Below are positions 26,292 to 34,817 of a DNA stretch of 64,000 bases, piece by piece (position 1 is the stretch's first letter; each line of letters starts with the position of its first letter). Source of the DNA: DAOVRD01 sp964521715 (lineage in GTDB: Bacteria; Planctomycetota; Brocadiia; SM23-32); NCBI GenBank assembly GCA_964521715.1, contig CAZFSS010000007.1:62001-126000 (forward strand), read 5' to 3'. A program made the translations under genes and the position numbers. Below the pieces are notes generated by a model. It did no database searches. It was not told the origin of the DNA and was given only the letters and a program-made list of their open reading frames with translations.

Positions 26292-26658
26292 ATATTTGTT
26301 CACTTCAAGGGGCATTCAACGCCGTAGCGCCAGTCCCGCGCTGGCTTCGACCGCCCGTTGAGCGGCCCAGGAATCCGGTAGGCACCTTCGTCCATGCATC
26401 GTCGCAGCCGGAACCGTCTGGTTTGATGGGCTGACCGAAGGACCGCTCGCCACCGAACTTCGACCGACTCTGCCCCGTGTGAGCCCGCTCCGGTGGCCTT
26501 CGGGGGCCGTCTCTGGGGATCGAGAGATCGTTACTGCGTGGGCGTGGGCGGCGCTCGGCCCGGCAGGCAGCCCCCTTGCGGCGGCTGCTCCCGACCCCGA
26601 AGCCGTAAGCCCATTGGAGCCCCAAGTCGGGCGCCAGAGCCCAGGTTCGTCCGGCCAG
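26292..26658 (+). other. Long untranslated leader of polA, nothing recognised
   Basis: About 365 bases between the promoter and the polA start hold no convincing gene. The polA frame is open back to 26479, but that extension is Pro/Ala-rich and unlike PolA. I compared it by eye with tmRNA, RNase P RNA, SRP RNA and common riboswitches and saw no signature. Small hairpins such as CCAG-n7-CTGG are present. Confidence 0.4.
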
Positions 26659-29409
26659 ATGTCCGAAACGCTTTTCGTTGTCGACGCACTAGCGCACATC
26701 TACCAGTTCTTCTATGCCATCAAGAGCCTGACCGGACCGGATGGAGAGCCAGTCAACGCCGTCTACGGCTTCGCCCGCATGCTCGAAAGCCTGAAACGAG
26801 ATCACCAGGTCGACTACCTCGCCGTGGCGTTCGACGGCCCGGGGGAGCTCGCCCGTCATCAGCTCTACGACGAGTACAAGGCGAACCGCCCCCCCATGCC
26901 GGACGACCTGAAGCGCCAGATCCCCGTCATACGGGAACTGCTGGAGGTGCACCACATACCCCAGCTCGCCGCCGAGGGCCACGAGGCCGACGATGTGCTG
27001 GCCGCCGTGGCCAGGAAAGCGGCCGAGCACGGGATCGATACGGTCATCGTCACGACGGACAAGGACGCCGAGCAGCTCATAGACGAACACACGCGGGTCC
27101 TTCACGTCCACAAGGATGCGGAAGTCCTGCTGGGGCCTGAGGAGCTGCGCGACCTCAAGGGCATCGAGCCCTGGCAGGTCGTCGAGGTCATGTCGCTGGC
27201 GGGCGACACCACGGATAACGTCCCGGGAGTCCCCGGCGTCGGGCCAAAGACGGCGCTGAAACTCATACAGCAGTTCGGCAGCGTGAAGAACCTCTACGCC
27301 AACCTCGACCAGGTCAAGAGCGAAAGCCTGCGGCAGAAGCTGGCAGAGCATCGCCAGGACGCGGAGACCGCCGCCGAACTCGTCAGGCTCAGGCATGACA
27401 TCCCGCTGGAGCTCGACATCCAGGAGTGCCGCGTGGGAAAGGCGGACGCCGCCGAAGTGAACCGATTCTACAGGGCTCTGGGATTCCGCTCGCTGGTCAG
27501 CGACGGCGCCCCGGCCCGGCCCGCGCCAACGGCTCAGGCGTCGCTCTTTGCGGAGGCGCCGGAGGCCGAACTCAAGACGATCGAGTCCGTGGGCAAGGAC
27601 TACCGGGCCGTCACCGACCTGGGGGCGCTTGCCGAGCTTGTGGACGTGCTGAAGCGGCAAGAGGCCGTCTCGCTCGACCTGGAGACCACGAGCCTCCAGC
27701 CCCGCGAGGCGGAGATCGTCGGCGTCGCCGTCAGCTGGCGGGCGCACCAGGGCGTCTACGCCGCAACGAAGGCCCCCAAAGGAGAGCCGTTCTGCCCCCT
27801 GGCCGAAGCCCTGGAGATGCTCAAGCCCTTCCTCGAAGCCGAGACGCCGGCGAAGCTCGGGCAGAACTTGAAGTACGACATCGCGGTGCTGAAGAACTAC
27901 GGCGTAACCGTGCGCGGATTGCGGTGCGACGCCATGGTGGCCTCCTATCTGCTGCGCCCGGCCAGCCGCAGCCACGGCCTGGACGCCCTGGCGCGGCGCC
28001 ACCTGGGCTACCGAACGGTGCCCATAGAGGCCGTCATCGGCGAGCGCGGCAACCAGGTGACCATGGACCGCGTTTCCGTCGCGAAGGTGGCGCCGTACTC
28101 CTGCGAGGACGCCGACGTCGCCCTGCAACTGGGCGAGCTGCTGACGGCCGAGCTTGCAGAGCAGGACCTGTGGGAGCTCTTCGAACGACTGGAGATGCCC
28201 CTTGTCCCGGTCCTGGCAGAGATGGAATGGGTGGGCGTGAAGGTCGACGCGGACCGGCTGGCGGCCCTCAGCAAGGAGTTCTCGGAGGAGCTCGACGAGC
28301 TGGCGGCGCGCGTGTTCGAGCAGGCCGGGCACGAGTTCAACCTGAATTCGCCCAAGCAGCTCAGCCAGGTGCTGTTCGAACAGATGGGCCTGCCGGCGCC
28401 GACGGGTGCGCGCCGGACGACGGGCTACTCGACCGCCAACGACGTTCTGGCCGCGCTCGAGCGCGACCACGCCATCGCCCGCCACGTCCTCAAGCACAGG
28501 GAACTGAGCAAGCTCAAGTCCACCTACGCGGACGCGCTGCTGGCGCTGATCAACGCGCAGACGGAGCGCATCCACACGTCCTTCAACCAGACGGTGACGG
28601 CGACGGGCCGCCTGTCCAGCAGCGACCCCAACCTGCAGAACATCCCCGTGCGCACGCCGCTCGGACGGCGGATCCGCAGGGCCTTCGTGGCCGGCCAGGA
28701 GGACATGTCCCTGCTGAGCGCCGACTACTCGCAGGTCGAACTCCGCATCGTGGCGCACTGCTCGGGCGACCCGGCCCTGCGCCGGGCGTTCGAGCAGGAC
28801 CGGGACATCCACCGCGTCGTCGCAGCTCAGGTCAACGAGGTCCCGGAGGACGGGGTGACCGACGAGATGCGGCAGCAGGCCAAGGCCGTCAACTTCGGGA
28901 TCATCTACGGCCTGAGCCCGTACGGGCTGAGTCACCAGATAGGAGTGCCGCTGCGCCAGGCCGAGGGCTTCATCAGGGCCTACTTCGAGCGCTATCCGGA
29001 AGTGAAGCGGTTCATAGGCAACACCATAGACCAGGCCCGGCGCGACGGATACGTGCGGACCCTGGCAGGCCGAAAGCGCACCATCGAGGGCATACGCGCT
29101 TCCGGCGCGGCACGCAGCGCGGCCGAGCGCATCGCCGTCAACACCGTCGTGCAGGGCACGGCCGCCGACCTGATCAAGCTGGCCATGATCGAGATCCATC
29201 GCGGCCTGGCGGACGTCAGCCCGCGGGCGCACATGCTCATACAGATCCATGACGAACTGGTCTTCGAGGCGCNNNNNNNNNNGGCGCCGGACGAGGACAT
29301 GGAGGACGTCCGGCTGTTTGTCACGGACAAGATGAGCGGCGCCCTGGACCTTGCGGTGCCGCTCAAGGTGGACACGGCAGTAGCGAAGAACTGGGCGGAT
29401 GCGAAGTGA
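26659..29409 (+). CDS. polA: DNA polymerase I
   Basis: About 916 residues as drawn. The 5'-nuclease domain comes first ('FVVDALAHIY', 'TDKDAEQLI', 'VPGVPGVGPKTA'). The 3'-5' exonuclease keeps its acidic residues ('LDLETTSLQ', 'LGQNLKYDIAVL', 'SCEDADVALQL'), so proofreading is expected. The polymerase domain has motif A 'SADYSQVELRI', the O-helix region 'QAKAVNFGIIYG' and motif C 'IQIHDELVFEA'. Ten Ns (29273-29282) interrupt the gene just after motif C, but the frame resumes; joining the flanks at the shared GGCGC gives a perfect family-length protein. The first gene of polA-coaE-rho; its stop overlaps the coaE start as GTGA. Confidence 0.95.
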   Translation: MSETLFVVDALAHIYQFFYAIKSLTGPDGEPVNAVYGFARMLESLKRDHQVDYLAVAFDGPGELARHQLYDEYKANRPPMPDDLKRQIPVIRELLEVHHIPQLAAEGHEADDVLAAVARKAAEHGIDTVIVTTDKDAEQLIDEHTRVLHVHKDAEVLLGPEELRDLKGIEPWQVVEVMSLAGDTTDNVPGVPGVGPKTALKLIQQFGSVKNLYANLDQVKSESLRQKLAEHRQDAETAAELVRLRHDIPLELDIQECRVGKADAAEVNRFYRALGFRSLVSDGAPARPAPTAQASLFAEAPEAELKTIESVGKDYRAVTDLGALAELVDVLKRQEAVSLDLETTSLQPREAEIVGVAVSWRAHQGVYAATKAPKGEPFCPLAEALEMLKPFLEAETPAKLGQNLKYDIAVLKNYGVTVRGLRCDAMVASYLLRPASRSHGLDALARRHLGYRTVPIEAVIGERGNQVTMDRVSVAKVAPYSCEDADVALQLGELLTAELAEQDLWELFERLEMPLVPVLAEMEWVGVKVDADRLAALSKEFSEELDELAARVFEQAGHEFNLNSPKQLSQVLFEQMGLPAPTGARRTTGYSTANDVLAALERDHAIARHVLKHRELSKLKSTYADALLALINAQTERIHTSFNQTVTATGRLSSSDPNLQNIPVRTPLGRRIRRAFVAGQEDMSLLSADYSQVELRIVAHCSGDPALRRAFEQDRDIHRVVAAQVNEVPEDGVTDEMRQQAKAVNFGIIYGLSPYGLSHQIGVPLRQAEGFIRAYFERYPEVKRFIGNTIDQARRDGYVRTLAGRKRTIEGIRASGAARSAAERIAVNTVVQGTAADLIKLAMIEIHRGLADVSPRAHMLIQIHDELVFEAXXXXAPDEDMEDVRLFVTDKMSGALDLAVPLKVDTAVAKNWADAK
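29273..29282. other. Scaffold gap of 10 Ns inside polA
   Basis: The gap is flanked by GAGGCGC on the left and GGCGCCGG on the right. The shared GGCGC suggests that the two contig ends overlap and that no sequence is missing. Confidence 0.9.
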
Positions 29410-30041
29410 AGCGCGCCGAGCAGAAGGAACGCCGTCCCCTGGTGCTGGGAATTCAGGGGGGGCCGGCAAGCGGCAAGAGCGCCCTGGCCGCCCTGCTGGC
29501 CGAGCGGGGCGCCAGTGTGGTGGACGCCGACCGCATCGGCCACGAAGTGCTGGAACGGCCCCGCGTCAAGCAGGCGCTGGCGGAGGCCTTCGGCGAGCAG
29601 ATACTGGACTGTTGCGGCGCAGTGGACAGGGCGCGGCTGGCGGAGGCCGCCTTTGCCGGCAGGCGCGAACTCGGCAAGCTCAACGGCATCGTTCACCCTC
29701 CCCTGCTGGAGGAGATCCGCAGGCGGGTGGGACGGCTGAAAGACAGCGAGGACGTCCGCCTCATCGTGCTGGACGCCGCCCTGCTGACCGAGTGGAGCTT
29801 GGACGAGGAGCTGTGTGACCTGCTGGCCTTCGTGGACGCGCCGGCGGCGGTGCGGTGCCGGAGGGCGGTCGCCAGCCGCCGGATGAGCGCCGAGCAGTTC
29901 GAAAGGCGCTCCGCAGCACAGCTCCCTGACGAACTCAAGAAGGAACAGGCGGACTACGTCGTGAACAACGCCGGCTCGCCGGCGCAACTCGAACGAGAAG
30001 CGGAGAACCTATGGAACGTGATACGCAAAGAAGGCCCATGA
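29406..30041 (+). CDS. coaE: Dephospho-CoA kinase
   Basis: 211 residues. The P-loop 'GIQGGPASGKSALAALLAE' is at residues 14-32, followed by 'GASVVDADRIGHEVL', which is the DxD-type motif of CoaE. 'GELGKLNGIVHPPLLEEI'-like and 'VVLDAALLTEW'-like segments follow the family pattern. It phosphorylates the 3'-hydroxyl of dephospho-CoA with ATP, the last step in CoA synthesis. The GTG start overlaps the polA stop (GTGA), and the same polA-coaE order is seen in many bacteria. The 3' end overlaps the open frame of rho but not its likely start. Confidence 0.92.
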   Translation: MKRAEQKERRPLVLGIQGGPASGKSALAALLAERGASVVDADRIGHEVLERPRVKQALAEAFGEQILDCCGAVDRARLAEAAFAGRRELGKLNGIVHPPLLEEIRRRVGRLKDSEDVRLIVLDAALLTEWSLDEELCDLLAFVDAPAAVRCRRAVASRRMSAEQFERRSAAQLPDELKKEQADYVVNNAGSPAQLEREAENLWNVIRKEGP

Positions 30042-30112
30042 GGACAAACGCAAGGGGCTCGGAGGGGTCCATGAACGGACGCGCCGACCGGCAAAACCGC
30101 AGGAGGAGGGAC

Positions 30113-31441
30113 ATGGCCGATTCAGAGCCGCCCAGGCAGGAGACATACGACGAGACGCCAACGGCAACCGCTGAAGGTGAGTTCCACATCACCGAACTGC
30201 AGAAGATGACCGTCAAACAGCTCCAGAAGGTCGCCAAAGAAGAGGGCATCACGAACTTCAGCGGCCTGAAGAAGCAGGCCCTGATCTTCGAGCTGCTCAA
30301 GAAACGCGTCGCCACCAGCGGCGCGATGTACGGCGAGGGCGTGCTGGAGGTCCTGCCCGACGGATTCGGCTTCCTGCGCTCGCCCGATTACAGCTACATG
30401 CCGAGCCCGGACGACATATACGTGTCCCCGAGCCAGATACGGCGGTTCGGCCTGCGCACGGGCAACCTGATCAGCGGGCTGATCAGGCCGCCCAAGGAGA
30501 AAGAGCACTACTTCGCCCTGCTCAAGGTGGAGGCCGTCAACTACCAAAGCCCGGAGGCGGCGATGAACCTGGCCGTCTTCGAGGACCTGACGCCCTTCCA
30601 CCCGACCAGCCGGCTTCTGCTGGAGCGCGGGGCCCAGGAGCTCGACATGCGCATCGTCGACCTGGTCACGCCGATCGGCAAGGGACAGCGTGGCCTGATA
30701 GTGGCCGCGCCGCGCACGGGCAAGACTATCCTGCTCCAGAAGATCGGGAACTCCATCGCGGAGAACCATCCGGAGTGCGAACTCATCATCCTTCTCATCG
30801 ATGAGCGCCCCGAAGAAGTCACCGACATGACGCGCAACGTGCCCGGGGGGGAGGTGATCAGCTCCACCTTCGACGAACCGGCCAGCCGGCACATCCAGGT
30901 GGCCAACATGGTGCTGGAGAAGGCGCGCCGCGAGATCGAATACGGCAAGCACGTGGTGATACTGCTGGACAGCATCACCCGTCTGGCGCGCGCCCATAAC
31001 GCCGAGATGCCCCACAGCGGCAAGATCCTCAGCGGCGGCGTCGAAGCCGGCGCCCTGGAGAAGCCCAGGCGCTTCATCGGCAGCGCACGCAACATCGAGG
31101 AAGGCGGCAGCCTGACCATCATCGCCACCGCCCTCATCAACACCGGAAGCCGCATGGACGACTACATCTACGAGGAGTTCAAAGGCACCGGCAACATGGA
31201 GCTGCACCTCGAACGCAGCCTGGCCGACCGGCGCATCTGGCCGGCCATCGACATCACGCTCAGCGGCACCCGCAAAGAGGAGCTCCTCCTCGACGCCGAG
31301 GAGCTCAAGCGCGTGCATATCCTCCACAGGATGCTCAACGAGCTCAACCCCATCGAGGCCATCGAGCTGCTCAGGAACAGGATGGCCAAGACGCAGACCA
31401 ACGCCGAGTTCCTGATGGGCATCAACATCGACCAGCGCTAA
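30113..31441 (+). CDS. rho: Transcription termination factor Rho
   Basis: 442 residues from this start. The Rho N-terminal helical domain ('ELQKMTVKQLQKVAKEEGI') and the RNA-binding cold-shock fold ('YGEGVLEVLPDGFGFLRSP', 'YVSPSQIRRFGLRTGN') precede the ATPase domain with Walker A 'VAAPRTGKTILLQKI', Walker B 'VVILLDSITRLARA' and the Q-loop 'SGGVEAGALEKP'. It ends with 'LMGINIDQR'. Two starts are well supported: ATG 30113 after AGGAGGAGGG, and ATG 30071 after GGAGGGG, which adds 14 basic residues. Rho is a hexameric helicase that releases transcripts. It is the third gene after polA and coaE. Confidence 0.96.
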   Translation: MADSEPPRQETYDETPTATAEGEFHITELQKMTVKQLQKVAKEEGITNFSGLKKQALIFELLKKRVATSGAMYGEGVLEVLPDGFGFLRSPDYSYMPSPDDIYVSPSQIRRFGLRTGNLISGLIRPPKEKEHYFALLKVEAVNYQSPEAAMNLAVFEDLTPFHPTSRLLLERGAQELDMRIVDLVTPIGKGQRGLIVAAPRTGKTILLQKIGNSIAENHPECELIILLIDERPEEVTDMTRNVPGGEVISSTFDEPASRHIQVANMVLEKARREIEYGKHVVILLDSITRLARAHNAEMPHSGKILSGGVEAGALEKPRRFIGSARNIEEGGSLTIIATALINTGSRMDDYIYEEFKGTGNMELHLERSLADRRIWPAIDITLSGTRKEELLLDAEELKRVHILHRMLNELNPIEAIELLRNRMAKTQTNAEFLMGINIDQR

Positions 31442-31596
31442 GAGCCCCTAACAGTACCCCCGCTGGCTTCGGCCGGCTGCGGCACCGCCCCGCCGCGTCG
31501 GGCTTCATCGGCGATGCTGCGCCTCTGCATCGCCCTCCTTGCACGACGGCGCCTCGCTCGGCCTCGGGCCGACGCGTGGGTACTGTCAGGAGCCCT
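31441..31596 (+). terminator. Long imperfect inverted repeat after rho
   Basis: Bases 31441-31459 match the complement of 31578-31596 at 16 of 19 positions (core CCTAACAGTACCC / GGGTACTGTCAGG). The 118 bases between are very GC-rich and can fold further. It may end the rho transcript or be a small MITE-like insert. No ORF of note lies inside. It covers most of the 181-base gap. Confidence 0.45.
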
Positions 31597-31622
31597 AAGG
31601 GCACGCGACGGCCGCGCGGCTT

Positions 31623-32663
31623 TCAGCGGCGCCAGTTGGCACTCAGGTAGTCGAAGTAGAACAGCGCGTTCCCAACGGGCACGTTGCTCGGGATGTGGTT
31701 GCCCACGGCGAACATGAAGCCGGGGCAGTCGCCCGCGAGTTCCAGCGTCGCGTCGACCTGCGCCTTGATGGCGTCCCTGGTCCCGAAGGTCAACGTCCGG
31801 CAGTCCACCTTGCTGCCGATGATGACGTGCGTCTCGCCGAAGCGCCGCACCACTTCGTCCAGGTCGACCATCGGCTCAAAGCAGAAGCCGTCGAGCCCCG
31901 CCTCCGCCAGGTCATCCAGGAACATCGTGTAGTCGCCGTCCGACGTGAAGAGCACCACCTTGCCGGCGTCCTTGAGGACGCGCCACAGCTCCTTGTAGCG
32001 GGGGAATATGGCGCGGCGGTAGAAGTCCGGGTGCATGAACGGCCCCGCGCTCCACACCATGTCGTCGTGGCACATGAAGACCTCGATGGAGGTCTTCGCC
32101 CAGGCCCGGTAGTGGTGCAGGCTGAGCCGGAAGAAGCCGTCCAGCACCTTCTCGAACCTGCCCCGGTCCGATGCGGCCGTCAACAGCATCTCCCACCCGA
32201 ACGCCTCGATGGCGCCGGAGACGATGGTCTTATAGTAGCCGCCGGGGCAGACCTGCTCGGGATCGGCCGACCGGCCGCTCCGGTGGCAGCGCTCGTAGTA
32301 GTCGACAAGCCCGTCGAAGTCCGGCAGGCCGTACTCCTCGACGGCGTCGAAAGCCCAGACCTCCTCGACGGACGCGAAAGGACAGGGCTTCGCGTCGCGC
32401 CTGTCCACGCCCCCTTCCAGGAACTCGCCGTGGCCCATGTCCGTGGTGCGCCCGCGCGCGGCCCACGGGACCGGACCGTCGTTGGTCAGCCACAGGAAGT
32501 CCAGTTGCCAGGCTTCGTTGAAGAGCCTGCGCGCCCGGTCGTCCTTCGCGGGGTCCAGCCCGGTCACGGCCCGCACGAGCGCGTCGTTGGAGCAGTACTC
32601 CGTATGCGCCAGCCTCTCGCACGGTCTCAGGCGGATGGTGTCCATCCCGATGCGGTAGCTCAT
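31623..32663 (-). CDS. Uroporphyrinogen decarboxylase (URO-D)-family protein
   Basis: 346 residues. The fold pattern and the segments 'FEPMVDLDEVVRRFG', 'VIIGSKVDCRTL', 'TSIEVFMCHDDMVW' and 'GNHIPSNVPVGNALFYFDY' match the URO-D superfamily (PF01208) in its non-haem branch, which includes the methyltransferases MtaA/MtbA and many uncharacterised planctomycete proteins. It lacks the typical N-terminal 'RPPVW..RQAGR' of HemE, so it is probably not a haem enzyme. Its ATG overlaps the stop of a 35-codon activase-like ORF (ATGA), which suggests that corrinoid or CoA chemistry was once encoded alongside. Confidence 0.85.
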   Translation of the reverse strand: MSYRIGMDTIRLRPCERLAHTEYCSNDALVRAVTGLDPAKDDRARRLFNEAWQLDFLWLTNDGPVPWAARGRTTDMGHGEFLEGGVDRRDAKPCPFASVEEVWAFDAVEEYGLPDFDGLVDYYERCHRSGRSADPEQVCPGGYYKTIVSGAIEAFGWEMLLTAASDRGRFEKVLDGFFRLSLHHYRAWAKTSIEVFMCHDDMVWSAGPFMHPDFYRRAIFPRYKELWRVLKDAGKVVLFTSDGDYTMFLDDLAEAGLDGFCFEPMVDLDEVVRRFGETHVIIGSKVDCRTLTFGTRDAIKAQVDATLELAGDCPGFMFAVGNHIPSNVPVGNALFYFDYLSANWRR

Positions 32664-32767
32664 GGCCTCCGACCTGCGACGAAAGAGAAAGCGACGGAGC
32701 CGTCCGGCCCGAGCCGTATGACGGCCTTCGTAGCTACCGATCCGACGTCTATGCCGGCCGCGGTCAT
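32660..32767 (-). pseudogene. N-terminal remnant of an acyl-CoA dehydratase activase (BadF/BcrA/HgdC family)
   Basis: A 35-residue ORF starts at ATG 32767 with a GGTGAGG ribosome site and reads 'MTAAGIDVGSVATKAVI' and on to 'SFVAGRRP'. The 'GIDVGSVxTKAV' sequence is the phosphate-1 loop that opens every ATPase activator of 2-hydroxyacyl-CoA dehydratases and related activases (normally about 250-300 residues). The frame then stops, and the TGA overlaps the ATG of the URO-D gene. It is either a deletion remnant or a short ORF kept for coupling. A promoter (TTTACG-17-TAGAAT) lies upstream. Confidence 0.75.
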
Positions 32768-32800
32768 CGCCTCACCCGACTGCAGAGGACCGAAACGCCC

Positions 32801-32829
32801 ATTCTAACTGACGGCTGACACGGCGTAAA
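32801..32829 (-). promoter_or_regulatory. Possible promoter for the activase remnant and URO-D gene
   Basis: Minus strand TTTACG (32824-32829), 17-base spacer, TAGAAT (32801-32806), within the gap after the MFS gene. Confidence 0.4.
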
Positions 32830-32872
32830 TCCGCAGCCCTCATGCGGCTCAAGCGGTGGAGACGCACGGCCG

Positions 32873-34132
32873 TCACTGCGCCCCTGCGTCCTGGGCGAGC
32901 CGGTGCCTGTTCCACACGATGGCCATGACGACCGTGCCGAGGGCCACCAGCAGCACGCCGGCCAGGAAGATGTAGCGTATCGGGAACAGCCCCCTGTCGA
33001 TGACGCAGACGACAGCCGTCACCATGAGGGTCCAGCGGACGCCCCACAGGGAGAAGTGCAGGCCCATGCCGCGCGTCGTCTCGGAGGACTCCGTGAAGTG
33101 CATGACGAGGGGGAAGAAAGCGAGGAAGTTCCCCGCCTGGAACAGGCCGCGCGCCGCCACGAGCGCGAAGAAGAGGGGCCAGCTCCTGACGAACGCCACC
33201 AGGGCGAATATGCCGCATTGGAGCAGCCAGGAGAGCACCACGGTGAGCGCCGCCCCGAAACGGTCAAGGAACAGGCCCCAGAAGTAGATGCTCACCAGCA
33301 TTGCCAGCGTGAACGCGGCGCTGGCGTAGCCCCACTGCTCGGTCGTCAGGTGCAGGTTATCCCTGGCGAACAGGGGCAGGGCGTTGACGTAAGCCACCGA
33401 ACCGCATGTGGTGATGAAGTAACCCATGAGGAAGGCAAGCAGGGCCTTGTTGCGGAACGTGGCGCGCACGGACGCGGCGACCTGAGCCCAGGCCGAGGCC
33501 GAGGCATCCGCAGCCGCCCCGCCCCGCGCCGCCCGGCTGCCGCGCACGCCGCGGAACAGCAGTCCGCCCACAACCATGGCAACGCCCGCAGCCGGGAACA
33601 CCCATCGGCGCAGGTCCATGTCCTGCACCAGGAGCCGCCCGACGACGGCCAGGCAGACCATCTGCGCCAGCATGTAGGCCGTGTTGGGCAGGCTGAGCAG
33701 TTTCCCGCGCCAGCGCTCGGGGTAGACCTGCGAGAGCGCCGTGCCAAGCGTGGGCTGGCAGACGGTGCTGAGCGCCATCCCCGCCGTCAGGATGAGGGCC
33801 AGGGCCCACGTGGTGCGGGCCAGCCCGCTGAATGCCACCAGCACGCCCCCCAGGCCGAGCAGCAGGCCGGTCAGCCGCGCGGGGTTGCGCCGTTCGACGA
33901 ACGGGACCCAGAGCACGGCGAATATGAGCGGCACCGCCAGGCCGTAATTGACCAGCAGGCATTGAAGGGCCGAACCGCCCAACTGGCGGATGACGAACGG
34001 CCCCTGGACGAGCGTGATGGCCGAGAAGGTCCCGTAGAAGGCCCAGCTTGCCGTGTGGCGGTATCCGCGCCGGCGGTACTCGACCGGCACGGAGCTGAGG
34101 GGCCACCAGCCCCCGGGCCGTTCACGGGACAT
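32873..34132 (-). CDS. Major facilitator superfamily transporter
   Basis: 419 residues with about twelve hydrophobic segments in two halves joined by a central polar loop near residues 195-215 ('RGGAAADASASAWAQ'). The loop between helices 2 and 3 reads 'VPFVERRNPARL', similar to the MFS G-x3-D-R motif but altered. The N-terminus is Arg-rich. The substrate is unknown. The gene is on the minus strand between the PPC/DUF296 gene and the activase remnant, and its own start at 34132 has GGGGAG-like bases upstream. It could export or import products of the neighbouring sugar enzymes, but nothing in the sequence shows this. Confidence 0.85.
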   Translation of the reverse strand: MSRERPGGWWPLSSVPVEYRRRGYRHTASWAFYGTFSAITLVQGPFVIRQLGGSALQCLLVNYGLAVPLIFAVLWVPFVERRNPARLTGLLLGLGGVLVAFSGLARTTWALALILTAGMALSTVCQPTLGTALSQVYPERWRGKLLSLPNTAYMLAQMVCLAVVGRLLVQDMDLRRWVFPAAGVAMVVGGLLFRGVRGSRAARGGAAADASASAWAQVAASVRATFRNKALLAFLMGYFITTCGSVAYVNALPLFARDNLHLTTEQWGYASAAFTLAMLVSIYFWGLFLDRFGAALTVVLSWLLQCGIFALVAFVRSWPLFFALVAARGLFQAGNFLAFFPLVMHFTESSETTRGMGLHFSLWGVRWTLMVTAVVCVIDRGLFPIRYIFLAGVLLVALGTVVMAIVWNRHRLAQDAGAQ

Positions 34133-34168
34133 GGGAGGCTTTCCTGGGGAGCAATCGGCGCAAGCGGC

Positions 34169-34612
34169 TCAGGCCTCCGTCCTCGTCGTGAGCCGCGGGG
34201 TGCCGTGCTGCGGATGGCTGTCCCGGGAGAGCTCCCTGCCGGCGAACTTGGCGATGACGGCTTCGGCCAGGTAGAGCACGTGACAGCCCGGCTCCAGATG
34301 GCCGGCGAACAGCTCGTCTCCGCGCAGCGCCATCGTGCAGTGCATGTGCGGCTTATGGTCGGCGATGATGCCGTCGACGCTGCACAGCTCCACCGGCCCC
34401 TCGATCTCGACGAACTTGTCGTGGGACGGGAAACCGGTGTGCGTTATGTGGTGGATGCGTGCGCGGTCGAAGGTGCCGACGCCGCTCAGGATCGCGCCCG
34501 ACTGGATGTCCTTCTCTCGCGCCACTTTCTCGATGCACTCGTGGAAGTCGTCCCCGCACTCCATGTAGACGCAGATGATCTCCTGGATCACCATGCCGTC
34601 CAGTATGTCCAT
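34169..34612 (-). CDS. PPC/DUF296-domain protein
   Basis: 147 residues. The PPC (DUF296, PF03479) core is clear: 'AILSGVGTFDRARIHHI' near residues 40-56, 'VEIEGPVELCSVDGII', and the conserved histidines in 'DHKPHMHCTMALRG', then 'GHLEPGCHVLYLAE'. In plants this domain sits next to AT-hooks, while bacterial stand-alone forms are trimeric proteins, some with bound zinc, of unknown role. The second ATG (34612) was chosen because GGAGGG is six bases upstream; ATG 34618 touches the ribosome site. The C-terminal tail after 'ELSRDSHPQHG' is polar and probably disordered. Confidence 0.85.
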   Translation of the reverse strand: MDILDGMVIQEIICVYMECGDDFHECIEKVAREKDIQSGAILSGVGTFDRARIHHITHTGFPSHDKFVEIEGPVELCSVDGIIADHKPHMHCTMALRGDELFAGHLEPGCHVLYLAEAVIAKFAGRELSRDSHPQHGTPRLTTRTEA

Positions 34613-34645
34613 GGTCATCCCTCCAGCCACAGTTTCCTATTGAGT

Positions 34646-34811
34646 CCGGTAACGACAATGTTGCCGCCAACGAGGAATTGTCATTCTGAGGCTGCCGCAG
34701 GGCGGCCGAAGAATCTCATTGTTCTCTGTGCGGCAAGCCGAGATTCTTCGTCGCGGCTTCGCCGCTTCTCAGAATGACAGCGCGCACGGGGTCGGTACAT
34801 TAGCTACGCAG
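34646..34811 (-). repeat. 166-bp palindromic repeat, copy 2
   Basis: This is the inverted counterpart of 3466-3631 and has the same length. The core 34679-34779 starts TGTCATTCTGAG and ends CTCAGAATGACA. Differences from copy 1 are scattered single bases. It fills the gap between the ADP-ribosylglycohydrolase stop (6 bases away) and the PPC gene. Confidence 0.85.
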
Positions 34812-34817
34812 TCCTCC

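Noticed and set aside
26479..26658. 60-residue N-terminal extension of PolA
   Set aside because: Pro/Ala-rich, no ribosome site at the GTG, and PolA families start at the 5'-nuclease domain (MSETLFVVD here).
29273..29282. PolA as a frameshifted or broken gene
   Set aside because: The frame resumes after the Ns with the right C-terminal sequence; the gap is explained by overlapping contig ends.
26689..29469. 926-codon antisense frame opposite polA
   Set aside because: Shadow of a GC-rich gene; no recognisable domain, and it covers the N gap without support.
31623..32663. HemE (haem synthesis uroporphyrinogen decarboxylase)
   Set aside because: The N-terminal RPPVW-type and other HemE active-site motifs are missing, and no other haem genes are near.
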